Positions 24,963 through 34,242 of a stretch of 64,000 bases of DNA are shown here, piece after piece (position 1 is the stretch's first letter; the number at the start of each line of letters is the position of its first letter). The notes below the pieces were generated by a model that saw only the letters and a list, made by a program, of their open reading frames with translations, was not told the origin of the DNA and made no database searches. This stretch comes from Clostridium paraputrificum (GTDB lineage: Bacteria; Bacillota; Clostridia; Clostridiales; Clostridiaceae), in contig NZ_UAWH01000014.1 of NCBI RefSeq assembly GCF_900447045.1, positions 1,052,501-1,116,500 on the forward strand, given 5' to 3'. The position numbers and the translations under genes are program-made.

Positions 24963-25895
24963 TTATTCTATAATCTTCCAATTACTCCCGTTCTTTTCAA
25001 GTACCAAATCAAATTGAGATACCTGCGTTGCTTTGGTCTGCTGGTCGATATACTCCACTGTCAGCGATACCGTGACTTGATTATCCTTACGATTGTGAAT
25101 AGGATTTACCAGTTCTTGAAAGATGTACTCTTTTCCGATTGGTTTTAATATCCCGTCATTCACATAGTAGGAAAGTTCACTGGCTGTCGCTGTAGGATAG
25201 AGCTTGAAGAACGTCGTTAAAAACTCATTGATTTCATTGGTTGTAATGGAATCAACCGTCCCCTCACTTTCAATGGCTTTTGGTTTATAACTTGATTTCT
25301 TAGGTATGTTGGTAATGGTCGGATTCTTAACCAGTACCATATTTCCAGAACCATCTACATAGACACTCACTATATAAGCAGAGTGGACGGTCTTTGTATT
25401 TTCTCCCTCTGTAATGAGCTGGTCTACACTGTAGGTTACATTAAACTCATTGTCGCCAGTTGGCTCTACCGTCCATATCTGAAATCCTCTTACAGAAGAC
25501 GATACAGGAATATCTTTGCGTACTGTATCAACATTGAGAGCTTGAAGTTCATCTGTCAGATAGCCTTTTAGACTTTCCATTCGATTATCAATGGACTTAT
25601 CGGATTGCTCCCATGAATAGTAGACTTTCGCAAAGTTCTCTACAAAATTTTCTACATGATGAGTATCAACGTATTCCTTTTCTATGATAGTTGTTTCGTG
25701 AATAGTATGAGTATCTATAGCTGTAAAGTGCTTGAATATCGCAAAGCTGAAACTAAGCCCTAAAAGTACCCACAAGGCAATCACAACCTTTTTATGAGGA
25801 TTGACCTTATAGACACGAGGTTTCTTTTCCTTTGGTATCTGTTTTTCTTTATTCTGATTTTTTCTAAATTTCATCATTAAATCTTCCTTTCTCAT
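24963..25895 (-). CDS. orf13: Tn916 Orf13, TcpC/VirB8-like conjugation protein
   Basis: A 310-residue bitopic protein with one membrane span (VVIALWVLLGLSFSFAIF, residues about 33-50) and two NTF2-like outside domains, the TcpC (VirB8-like) type of the mating channel. It overlaps orf14 by 4 bases. An alternative start (ATG at 25877, after AAAGGAAG) would remove six residues and is equally plausible. Confidence 0.93.
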   Translation of the reverse strand: MRKEDLMMKFRKNQNKEKQIPKEKKPRVYKVNPHKKVVIALWVLLGLSFSFAIFKHFTAIDTHTIHETTIIEKEYVDTHHVENFVENFAKVYYSWEQSDKSIDNRMESLKGYLTDELQALNVDTVRKDIPVSSSVRGFQIWTVEPTGDNEFNVTYSVDQLITEGENTKTVHSAYIVSVYVDGSGNMVLVKNPTITNIPKKSSYKPKAIESEGTVDSITTNEINEFLTTFFKLYPTATASELSYYVNDGILKPIGKEYIFQELVNPIHNRKDNQVTVSLTVEYIDQQTKATQVSQFDLVLEKNGSNWKIIE

Positions 25896-26893
25896 TGTTT
25901 GATTCGTCCTGCTCCCACTAAATGCTGTTGCCAGTAGGGGCTTGTTAAGTCGGCATAACCGATTGGGTCGCCTGCATGAAACATACGGTTATTGCCAAGG
26001 TATATCCCAACATGAGTAATATAAGAGCCAGCGTTATAGGTAGAATGAAAGAAAACCAAATCGCCAGCTTGTGCTTCCGATAGTGGGATATGCTGGGTCA
26101 CATCATATTGCTGTTGTGCGGTTCGTGGTAAGTTAATTCCAGCTTTTCCATACGTCCATTGTGTCAGTCCGCTACAATCAAAAGAAGTAGTCGGGGAAGC
26201 TCCACCGTAAACGTATCGCCAGCCCTCATATTTCAGTGCTTCGTCCATGATGGCTTGTACCGTATCATCATCAAACTCTGTTGTGACAAGATACTGCGTT
26301 ACCAGTTGCACATAAAACATATTGCCATAGTTGTATCGCCAGCCCCCATTGATAGGTATGGCTATGGGATTGGGGTAAGACACTTTTTCGCCACCTGAAT
26401 ACTCTTTTGAGAAACTTTGAGCCAGTTCAAAGGTATATTTATTTCCACGATTAGCCACATACCCTAAGAAACCACCACCATAATTGTAGGACTGGATAAC
26501 CGATTCTAAATCTACACTGAGCCTTTCGCTACTGGCTAATAATTCACTGAAATACTTCACACCTTGCTTAATGGATTCTTCTGTACTCAATGAATTAGGT
26601 GGAAGACCGAGGGATTCCGAGGACTGCATAACATCTTCCGCAGTACCGCCCGATTCCACCTGTATAATCGCAAGAAGTATGTTGACATATTCTTCAACGC
26701 CATATTCTTTGGCATATTTTTCTACCATAGGCTTATGAGCCAGCACTTCTGCGGAAACATTCACACCTCCATAATGAATATTGGAAATTCCGCTGTCCTG
26801 TTCATCTGAAAATAAAATGGCAACAAACAGAAGCAGTGAGAAGACCATCAAGAATAATCCAGAACCACCAATCACTAAAGTTTTCAACTTCAT
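25892..26893 (-). CDS. orf14: Tn916 Orf14, lysozyme-like/NlpC-P60 cell wall hydrolase
   Basis: A 333-residue exported two-domain peptidoglycan hydrolase. After an N-terminal membrane segment comes a lysozyme-like transglycosylase domain (LLAIIQVESGG, Glu as acid), then an NlpC/P60 peptidase domain with catalytic Cys in FDCSGLTQW, His in ITHVGIYLG and a later FHAGD. It opens the wall for the mating channel. It overlaps both neighbours by 4 bases. Confidence 0.95.
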   Translation of the reverse strand: MKLKTLVIGGSGLFLMVFSLLLFVAILFSDEQDSGISNIHYGGVNVSAEVLAHKPMVEKYAKEYGVEEYVNILLAIIQVESGGTAEDVMQSSESLGLPPNSLSTEESIKQGVKYFSELLASSERLSVDLESVIQSYNYGGGFLGYVANRGNKYTFELAQSFSKEYSGGEKVSYPNPIAIPINGGWRYNYGNMFYVQLVTQYLVTTEFDDDTVQAIMDEALKYEGWRYVYGGASPTTSFDCSGLTQWTYGKAGINLPRTAQQQYDVTQHIPLSEAQAGDLVFFHSTYNAGSYITHVGIYLGNNRMFHAGDPIGYADLTSPYWQQHLVGAGRIKQ

Positions 26894-29067
26894 GGTTTCT
26901 TACCGACTTTCTTAATGGTGGCGGTTTTGATTGGTGGTCTACTTCTTGTATTTTGTAGTGGTACTCTTTGAACAGTAGACGGACGTTCTTTTGTGATTGG
27001 ACGTTGTGAAGTTCTATCTGCTGTAGTGGTTGAAGTTGCTGGCTTTTGAACGGTTTTTTCTTGAACGGTATTGCCTTGGCGTTCCACTTTTGGACTTGAA
27101 AAATCGGACTTAACTGCTGGACGCTCTTGTTTGGCTTGTTGAGATTCCTTATATGAAGTCTGAATATTAGACTGTTTTGAGGTCTGTTCATCATGATATT
27201 GTTCTTGTCTTGTAGTCGGTCTTTCATGAACAGAAGAAGCAGGCTGTTTTTTCTGTTTGACCTGTTCCATTTCAGAGCGACGCTTCGCAATGGTTTTTCG
27301 CCTTTGTTCCTGCTGTTCCTTGCGTCCACTGGCTCTGTCCGCTTTGGTTTGAGAAATACTACTGGTTAAATCACGGACATTCTCTTTTACTTTGGATTTT
27401 CCTTGATATACTGCATATCTTGCATTGGTCGGCAAATCTTTAACCTGTTCTTTCAAACCACTAGCAGTGTCTACCATTCTGTCTTTGGTATCAGCTACTG
27501 TACCGATGGTTTGACCGATACGTTTTCCAAGTGTTGATTTTTCCTTTCCGTCTGGTCGGGAGTGATCTGCTTGTGTCCTTGCAGAACTCCCCGAACCCGA
27601 CTGTCCTTTTTTACCTGTAACAATGGCAGACCCAGCCCCTAGAGTAGTCATGGAACGTCCAAGTTTCCGCTGTAGACGGTGCATGTGAGCGTGCATAAGC
27701 ATACGAGGTTTTCTCATCACACGACTTCCCACACTTTGAGAATCGTTACTCTGTAGAGAAAACATACTCATTAAATCGCCCAGCTTGAAGTAGATTCCTG
27801 CAAAGGTCACAATCTGTAGAAAAGCAATCAAAAAGAACGGATAACCAGCCGATAAGGTATAGAGCATGGTTGAAATACTAAATGCTGTCGTAATAATCAA
27901 TGTGATTCCAGCTCGTGTCAAAATGGTATTAAAGAGCTTTGTTATGGCTCGTTTTGACATACCATCAAATGATGGAATCATGCTTAAAATAAAGCTCACA
28001 GGCAGAAACATAGCATAGATGATAAAAAGTACCTGCGAGAAAATCATGATTCCTGTTAATAGGAATACAAATATGGAAATCCCAATATTGAAGACAAATA
28101 GGAAGAAGACTGTACCTAAACGGTTAATGGTCTTTGTAATGGTTAGATTGGTATTGCTTCTGTCTTCAATTTCTTCCGCAACAATTTTTTCTCTGTCTTC
28201 GCCATTGTTGGAATCTGGGCTGGTGGAGAGCAGGCTTTCCACACGGTCAATACCGATACTTTCAATGTCTGAACTGTTGTATTGAAGCAGTAGCCACGGT
28301 TGCTGAACCTGTATGGAAAACAGGCTATCTCTGATTAAGTCCACGCTGTCCTTGCCTTGACTATCGGAATGGGGCATGACAATCTTCGTGCCAAGTGATA
28401 AACTGGCATTACTGATGTCTGATGAAAAGTCATTGATTTTTTTAATGTAGTCGGGAGCGTAGGCAATAAAGGAAGCCGATAGGATAAACACCAGCACAAA
28501 ATTCATAATGGCATGAATTGCCTTTGTGGTTTCTCTCTTTATCAGTCCCGTATAGGCAACATAAACCCCAAGAACCAAAATCAAGAGTAAGAGGAATCCA
28601 ACATAGAAACCCTCTGTTGAAAATCCGTTTGCACTCACACCAGCTAAGGTCTGCATATTCTTACCAATGGAATCTGCTGTAGCGGAAATGAAGTCTAAGG
28701 AATAGGCTTCCTGTACTAAGTAACCTGTCGCATTGGAAACATACAAACTGATTGTCCAAATAAAATTGGTAATGGCATATAGTCCATACATGACCTGTTT
28801 TCCAATCCCGTCCGACCAGTTCCACGGAAGCCAGCCCCAGCTATTATCCACATAAAAATCCAGTTGATAGTTTTCAAGTGGGTATCGGCTGTATTCATTT
28901 GCCACATTGACCGTATCATCTACCAAGCCCGCAGCTTGAACCACCGTTCCCAGCATGGCTAAAAGAAAAATGGCAATCACAAGTGTGAAAGCCACTGTCA
29001 TTGCCACTTTACCTAGACGTTTCAGCGTCCAGTTTGATTTTATTCTGTTTACTATTGATGGTTTCAC
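26890..29067 (-). CDS. orf15: Tn916 Orf15, polytopic conjugation channel protein (VirB6-like)
   Basis: A 725-residue protein with an N-terminal signal/membrane helix, about six further spans through residue ~440, and a long basic, Gln/Lys/Ser-rich cytoplasmic tail (roughly 460-725). It corresponds to TcpH/VirB6-like components. The start is GTG behind AGAGGTG, 2 bases after orf16. The tail is slightly repetitive (KAD, RPT, QEQ runs), normal for the family. Confidence 0.93.
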   Translation of the reverse strand: MKPSIVNRIKSNWTLKRLGKVAMTVAFTLVIAIFLLAMLGTVVQAAGLVDDTVNVANEYSRYPLENYQLDFYVDNSWGWLPWNWSDGIGKQVMYGLYAITNFIWTISLYVSNATGYLVQEAYSLDFISATADSIGKNMQTLAGVSANGFSTEGFYVGFLLLLILVLGVYVAYTGLIKRETTKAIHAIMNFVLVFILSASFIAYAPDYIKKINDFSSDISNASLSLGTKIVMPHSDSQGKDSVDLIRDSLFSIQVQQPWLLLQYNSSDIESIGIDRVESLLSTSPDSNNGEDREKIVAEEIEDRSNTNLTITKTINRLGTVFFLFVFNIGISIFVFLLTGIMIFSQVLFIIYAMFLPVSFILSMIPSFDGMSKRAITKLFNTILTRAGITLIITTAFSISTMLYTLSAGYPFFLIAFLQIVTFAGIYFKLGDLMSMFSLQSNDSQSVGSRVMRKPRMLMHAHMHRLQRKLGRSMTTLGAGSAIVTGKKGQSGSGSSARTQADHSRPDGKEKSTLGKRIGQTIGTVADTKDRMVDTASGLKEQVKDLPTNARYAVYQGKSKVKENVRDLTSSISQTKADRASGRKEQQEQRRKTIAKRRSEMEQVKQKKQPASSVHERPTTRQEQYHDEQTSKQSNIQTSYKESQQAKQERPAVKSDFSSPKVERQGNTVQEKTVQKPATSTTTADRTSQRPITKERPSTVQRVPLQNTRSRPPIKTATIKKVGKKP

Positions 29068-29069
29068 AT

Positions 29070-31517
29070 TTACACCTCTTTTCGCACAGGTGGTCTGGTA
29101 TCAAAGGCATGGAGCAGTTCTTCAAATACAGGGTGGAACTGTATCACACCGACACGACCATATAAATCACTGATAAGGCATTGCCCGTTTTCCAAATCAC
29201 GCAATCGCTTCTGATTGTTTTCGTCCTCTGGGTCTACACCAAAAAAGGCTAAGGTCTTTTTAATCTCGTTAAGGTCAGTGGAACGAAATGCAAATTTTAA
29301 GCCGAGGTTATTTTTCAGTTTTTCATCTAAGAGGTCGTCTGTATTTTGGGTCACGAAATATACCCCAGCGTTCATAGCACGACCAGCCCGAACCAGCTTC
29401 ATAGATAGTGTTTTTCCTTGTGCTACCTGTAAAAAGCTCCATGCTTCGTCTAAATCTACAATCTTGAAAATGCTTCGGTCTGTATGGATAAAGTCTAAAG
29501 CAAAGGTACTAATGACAATCAGCATAGCAACGGATAAAAGCTCCATAGTGGTATATTCCTCAAAGGAAGTTTCCTTGTCGGGAAGTACCAAGTCCGCAAC
29601 CTGTATAATGTTCAGTTGTTTTTCTAAGCTGATAGACTGCTCCACATAACCATTACTGAATAATAAATGTGCAAAGTCATAGTCTGTAAAACTTTCGATA
29701 TGGTCGGCTATACTGGTACTTAGTGGCGTATTCTCAACCCGTAATTCCTCAATCACTTTCATCAACCCTCGTACTTCACTATTGGTTACTGCACGAATGG
29801 CTTTTCTAAGGATTGGGAAGCGTTCCCCATCACGAGAGGAAATCCCCGTAAGGAATGTCAGAATATCAATAGCCAGTGATTCAGAATCTTTGGGATTTTT
29901 CATAATCACATAAGGGTCAAGTAAGCCTTTGTTTTTCTCATCAGAAGTCAGAGTGACGATATTGATTTCATGGGAAATCTCTGGCAAGGTTTCTTTCCAT
30001 CTGCCACGTTCTGCTTTTGGGTCTACAATCACTGCTTGTGCCCCATAAAGCACCGCATAATAGACGATAAGGTTATTCGCAAAGGATTTACCACCACCCA
30101 GCGAACCAACAAAAGCCGACGCTAACGCATTGGTTACTGAACCCTTAACCCCTTGACTGGCAAGAGCAGGTTTCAGATAGACATTGCGTCCAGTATCTAA
30201 GCTGTAGCCAACATAAATCCCCTCATTTTCCCCCAGCATTTGAGTAGCACCAAAACCTAAACCAGCGAGGAAATCAGAGGTCACGTATTGAATATAATCA
30301 TTCATATAACGCTTGCTGGCAGGTAAAAATTCTTCATGTAAGCCGAGCATATCCCCAAATGGTCGTACCAGTTTTACGCTTAAATCGTCATAAAAATCTT
30401 TCACTTCATTACAACGACGTTTGAGTTCGTCAAGATCATTTGCTGATACCCTTACCACATAAGACAGCTTGTACATAGATTCCTTGCTTTGGTCTAAATT
30501 GGTTTCCAGCTCATTCACACTTTCCAGAGCTTCCGCCACATTGGAGCTGGTTTCATTATCACTTTGCCAAGCGTGGTTATCCAAGTCTTTCAGTTCTTTC
30601 TTTTTATTGCGGACAGTAGATAGGGCTTTACGATTCGCTACAATTTCCACATTCATTGACGTATCAATCGGGAATGTAAATTGCTGTTGCTGGTAGTAGA
30701 AGATTTCAGAGGACGGGAAGTCCAGTTCTCCGACAATGCTGTTAATGGTAAAGTAAGCTACATAGACGGTTTCATCTTCCTGCTGGATTTTCAAATATCG
30801 CTGTTTTTCTTCCACCAAACAGCGAGTAGGCTTAATCAAGTCATAGTATTTAATCAGCGTTTCATTATCCAGCTTTTTCTTTGATAGATGGTACTCATAC
30901 TCTTCATAGGCAGTGCCTGTCTGTCCGTAAAGGTGTTCAATCAGATAGCCGAAGTCGTCCTTATCTAACCTGCGGATTTTGAAACGACGAGAGATTTTAT
31001 TTTCTAAGAGCTTTTCCATCTTCTGAAAACGCAGGATTTCATCATTACTCATACTAACAAAATCGCCCATCAGCTTATGGTTCACATCATAGACAAAATC
31101 AGACAAAGCATTTTTTGCTTCAACGGTAAGACTTTTCATAGAAAACTCCTGATCGTTGAGAAGCAACTTAAAGCCGATAAAGAAACGGTAGTTCACTTGA
31201 TTTTCGCCAATCATGGATATTAAAGCGTCTGTCTGTTGGTCGATTTTGTCATAGGCAACCGCTTTGAGCTTGCCAGTGACTTCATTTTTGGAACGCTCTT
31301 GTGCAGAACGTATGCTGGATTCTGTACTGATTTGTAAAGCATGAATTTTGCCATCACGATTTTGTGCGATAAGCTGTCTGAAAGAATCATGCACTTGTAT
31401 TTTCTGTTCTGGACTTAGAAATGAGTAATTGTAAGGAACAAGCTCATAGTAAGCATAACATTCCCCGTCTTTATTCCAGACGAGATTGTTTTCAATGTAT
31501 TTAATTGGATATGCCAT
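29070..31517 (-). CDS. orf16: Tn916 Orf16, VirB4-like conjugation ATPase
   Basis: An 815-residue ATPase powering the type IV secretion channel. Walker A is GSLGGGKSFA in the C-terminal half, Walker B is IFKIVDLDEAW, followed by YFVTQNTDDLLD. The start MAYPIKYIEN at 31517 follows TTAGGAGTGAATTTT; a longer frame to 31568 lacks a ribosome site. The chosen start gives the length known for Tn916 Orf16. It overlaps orf17 by 17 bases. Confidence 0.95.
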   Translation of the reverse strand: MAYPIKYIENNLVWNKDGECYAYYELVPYNYSFLSPEQKIQVHDSFRQLIAQNRDGKIHALQISTESSIRSAQERSKNEVTGKLKAVAYDKIDQQTDALISMIGENQVNYRFFIGFKLLLNDQEFSMKSLTVEAKNALSDFVYDVNHKLMGDFVSMSNDEILRFQKMEKLLENKISRRFKIRRLDKDDFGYLIEHLYGQTGTAYEEYEYHLSKKKLDNETLIKYYDLIKPTRCLVEEKQRYLKIQQEDETVYVAYFTINSIVGELDFPSSEIFYYQQQQFTFPIDTSMNVEIVANRKALSTVRNKKKELKDLDNHAWQSDNETSSNVAEALESVNELETNLDQSKESMYKLSYVVRVSANDLDELKRRCNEVKDFYDDLSVKLVRPFGDMLGLHEEFLPASKRYMNDYIQYVTSDFLAGLGFGATQMLGENEGIYVGYSLDTGRNVYLKPALASQGVKGSVTNALASAFVGSLGGGKSFANNLIVYYAVLYGAQAVIVDPKAERGRWKETLPEISHEINIVTLTSDEKNKGLLDPYVIMKNPKDSESLAIDILTFLTGISSRDGERFPILRKAIRAVTNSEVRGLMKVIEELRVENTPLSTSIADHIESFTDYDFAHLLFSNGYVEQSISLEKQLNIIQVADLVLPDKETSFEEYTTMELLSVAMLIVISTFALDFIHTDRSIFKIVDLDEAWSFLQVAQGKTLSMKLVRAGRAMNAGVYFVTQNTDDLLDEKLKNNLGLKFAFRSTDLNEIKKTLAFFGVDPEDENNQKRLRDLENGQCLISDLYGRVGVIQFHPVFEELLHAFDTRPPVRKEV

Positions 31518-31893
31518 AAAATTCACTCCTAACTGCTGTAATGGCTTCTTGTGGCTGGTTTCTGCCAAGCGTTACTTTTTTTCCTGCATAGGTCAGCTTT
31601 GGTCGCAGTGCATAAGCAATGACAGACTTCAAAAATCCATAAGGCTTTTTACCATCAAAAGTTTTTGTAGACATAAACCATGTGAAAGCCACAGGAATCC
31701 CAAAGTATTTGAGAAATGCTCCCTCTATCATGGAAAGAGGGGGCAAGTTGCCAAGTATCATCACTGCAAAGAGTGACACGACAAACCATGTCATTTGCGT
31801 AAAGGTTATGGGAAACGGAAGTCTAAAATCATTGATAGAATACAGTACCTTTTCCACAGACCAGATACTGGTATAGCTTCGTATTTTCTTCAT
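31501..31893 (-). CDS. orf17: Tn916 Orf17, TcpE-like membrane protein
   Basis: A 130-residue membrane protein from MKKIRSYTS, chosen because AAAGGATTGATTAC precedes it. The frame extends upstream to 32007 without a ribosome site and into orf18, and some annotations use that longer start. It has two membrane spans (FAVMILGNLPPLSMI and neighbouring hydrophobic stretches). TcpE-type proteins are essential parts of Gram-positive mating channels. Confidence 0.88.
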   Translation of the reverse strand: MKKIRSYTSIWSVEKVLYSINDFRLPFPITFTQMTWFVVSLFAVMILGNLPPLSMIEGAFLKYFGIPVAFTWFMSTKTFDGKKPYGFLKSVIAYALRPKLTYAGKKVTLGRNQPQEAITAVRSEFYGISN

Positions 31894-31981
31894 GTAATCA
31901 ATCCTTTCATAAAAAATAGGGGTAGCTGATTGAGCCACCCCGTAAAATAGAAAATCTGCCAGTAGTAATGTACCGACAGAT

Positions 31982-32479
31982 TTAATAGACGATTTCAAAA
32001 ATCCCATGATTGGTTGAGATAAACGTTCCTGAAAGGTCTAAATCCCGACCATAGGCTTGATAATCAATATAGTTTTGAAGACTAGCTGGTACTTCGCCTA
32101 AAGCACCCGTTTCTTCAATGTAGTAGCGTGCCACGTCATACATATCATCACAATCGGAATGAATGATAATATCCTCTTGATGTTCGCTTAGTTCTTCAAT
32201 GCTTGAAAAATGAGTGAGCAGAGCAGATAGCTCCGATTGTAATTCTTCGGGTAATTCCGATACCATTTCCCATAGTCGATTGAGTTCGCCAATGGAAGTG
32301 TATTCGTCAACCGTAAAGGGTAACTCGTAGTCATGAATGGCGTATTCCTCATATTCATCATTCAAGCCGATTTTCTCTTTGACTTCCTCAAAGTCAATGG
32401 GAAAGGTAAACCACGCACCGACCAATTCGCCCTCATTGTATTTGCCTAAATTCGCAATATAGACTTGCATATCGTCCAT
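31982..32479 (-). CDS. ardA: Tn916 Orf18, antirestriction protein ArdA
   Basis: A 165-residue very acidic protein that mimics the shape and charge of B-form DNA and blocks type I restriction enzymes on entry to a new host. Runs such as EEVKEKIGLNDEYEEYAIHD and SSIEELSEHQED show the acidity. A hairpin GGGGTGGCT...AGCTACCCC lies just downstream (31920-31943). Full length. Confidence 0.95.
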   Translation of the reverse strand: MDDMQVYIANLGKYNEGELVGAWFTFPIDFEEVKEKIGLNDEYEEYAIHDYELPFTVDEYTSIGELNRLWEMVSELPEELQSELSALLTHFSSIEELSEHQEDIIIHSDCDDMYDVARYYIEETGALGEVPASLQNYIDYQAYGRDLDLSGTFISTNHGIFEIVY

Positions 32480-32595
32480 ATATTCACGTCCTTTCTTTGT
32501 AGAGATTCAAAAATCCCTACCGCACTTCGTTTGGTGTACCATTCCTTTGCGGAACATAAGAAAACCACTTATATTCCACAAAAGAACGGTTTTAT

Positions 32596-32817
32596 TTAAG
32601 CACCAATAATGCGATTGAATAGCTCTAGTAAAATGTCTTTTACTCCAGCAGCGTTGAAGACTAAGCCAACCGCAATAATCGCAATAATTAAAAAGCCAAT
32701 CAGTTTGCTAAACTCACGCTTGAAGCCAAGATACAAGCCAATCACAACGATTGCTAAAAGCACCAGTGATTGAGCGTTTGATAGAAACCAGTTATAAAGG
32801 TTTTGTCCAAAATTCAT
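32596..32817 (-). CDS. orf19: Tn916 Orf19, small membrane protein (TcpD-like)
   Basis: A 73-residue protein with two hydrophobic helices (SLVLLAIVVIGLYLGF and LIGFLIIAIIAVGLVF) separated by a basic turn. Comparable in size and form to TcpD/pilin-like components. Ribosome site GAGGAGAACAT before the ATG. Confidence 0.9.
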   Translation of the reverse strand: MNFGQNLYNWFLSNAQSLVLLAIVVIGLYLGFKREFSKLIGFLIIAIIAVGLVFNAAGVKDILLELFNRIIGA

Positions 32818-32859
32818 AAAAATGTTCTCCTCTCTATATTCAATGAATTTGTATTTGAG

Positions 32860-34065
32860 TTATTTTTTTGTTGTTATCACGTCCTGTTCTTTTACTGACT
32901 GTTGCTTCAAAATCTGCTTGTGTCGGTCTGTCAGTTTCGCATGGTCGAGAATGTCTTTTACAACCTGCGTCTGGTTGATTTCATCAAGTTTAATCGCAAC
33001 CTTTAAGGTCGGGGCAACTTGATGAGATAGCCAGTTCAGCGTCCTTTGGAAGGAGTAAGGCTCTGGTTTTGTGGTTAGTTTTAATCGTTCACGATTGTTC
33101 CCAATAAACCAAGCCCATTCTTCATTCAGTTTCCAATCAGAACGAGGTTTGGAATCGTCTTTATCTACAAAACGGATATACCGATTGATAATTTTAAAGG
33201 CGGTATGCTCTGGATTGTCATAGACGAGTAAATCACGGACTGCATAATAGGCACGCTCATTTTTCAATCGAATCTCAAAACGGTTTTTTACTTCTGCGTC
33301 TTCAATGGGAATATCATTTTTCTTGTACTGCTCGTAGTCCTTTTCATAGATACAGAAATAAACTTCACTTTGTAATGAACCGATATAGAGGGTGTTTCCC
33401 ATACATTCCTTTTCCTCTTTGCGTACCAGTTCGCCACTGCGATAGCTTTTAAAACTGCGGAAGACGGAGATACATTCTTCCTGTTGGCACTTTTCAGTGA
33501 GTACAGGGATATTTAAAATCCCTGTCTTATCGTTAATGGCAAGGTCAAGGCGTTTCATCACACCGCCAGCCACCAAAACGTCCATAAAGAACTCATACCA
33601 GCTTCTTTGTTGTGCCAGAAGATAGCTTTCAAATTGTCTGCACCCACGACCTTTCAATTCCACCAGAACTCCTTTGTCCAGTTCATGGGAGCAAAGGACG
33701 AATATGTCGCCTAAAGCATAATGCTCTGAATAAGAATAGAAACCATAGTCCTCATGAAGAAAATAGGACAGTTTCAGTTGTAAGATGTTTTCGACCACCT
33801 GCTGTACGTCTGTTGTCGGAAAGCGAATTCTTACATAATCAAACAGCATTTCAAGGGGAGCGTCGGGATTGAAGCGTTCCAGAGCTTCCCAAAGGGACTG
33901 CTGTAAATCCTCTGATGGCTTGACTTTTCCTGTTTCAATATCGCTTAGATACTGCCTTGTAATACCAGTCGCAACAGCTAAACGGTTTTGAGATAGTCCA
34001 TAAGCCAAGCGTTTTTCTTTTAAATGCTGTAACCAAGTTTGTTCATTCAGTAAAAATCCCTCCAA
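32860..34065 (-). CDS. orf20: Tn916 Orf20, MobT-type relaxase
   Basis: A 401-residue replication-initiator-type relaxase with an N-terminal helix-turn-helix (YGLSQNRLAVATGITRQYLS) and a Rep_trans-like catalytic domain. It nicks oriT, immediately upstream, to start strand transfer, aided by the integrase. The YSYSEHYALGDIF and MKRLDLAINDKTG strands carry the metal-binding region. The start follows GGAGGGATTTTTACTG weakly; the family length fits. Confidence 0.94.
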   Translation of the reverse strand: MEGFLLNEQTWLQHLKEKRLAYGLSQNRLAVATGITRQYLSDIETGKVKPSEDLQQSLWEALERFNPDAPLEMLFDYVRIRFPTTDVQQVVENILQLKLSYFLHEDYGFYSYSEHYALGDIFVLCSHELDKGVLVELKGRGCRQFESYLLAQQRSWYEFFMDVLVAGGVMKRLDLAINDKTGILNIPVLTEKCQQEECISVFRSFKSYRSGELVRKEEKECMGNTLYIGSLQSEVYFCIYEKDYEQYKKNDIPIEDAEVKNRFEIRLKNERAYYAVRDLLVYDNPEHTAFKIINRYIRFVDKDDSKPRSDWKLNEEWAWFIGNNRERLKLTTKPEPYSFQRTLNWLSHQVAPTLKVAIKLDEINQTQVVKDILDHAKLTDRHKQILKQQSVKEQDVITTKK

Positions 34066-34242
34066 TCAAAAAGGCGTATGTCAACTTTTAAAGCCCATTT
34101 GACATACGCTGAAATTTTGTAAATCCCTTGTAACCAAAGGATTTTCTAATGTTTTTTTGACTGTTTCCTGTCGATTTGTACCCCCCTGTTAGATACGGGG
34201 GGTTAAGTGCTGGCGTGGCTATTGCCACACCAGCCAGCAAGA
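34066..34242. other. oriT: Tn916 origin of transfer (oriT) region
   Basis: Lies between orf20 and orf21, where oriT of Tn916 is known. It has two inverted repeats: ACCCCCC/GGGGGGT at 34180-34203, and GCTGGCGTGGC with GCCACACCAGC at 34209-34234, separated by TATT with one mismatch. A short palindromic TGACATACG stretch lies near the orf20 start. Confidence 0.88.

Noticed and set aside
31894..32007. Longer N-terminus for Orf17
   Set aside because: No ribosome site before the upstream ATG and it overlaps the end of orf18; the start at 31893 has a good site.
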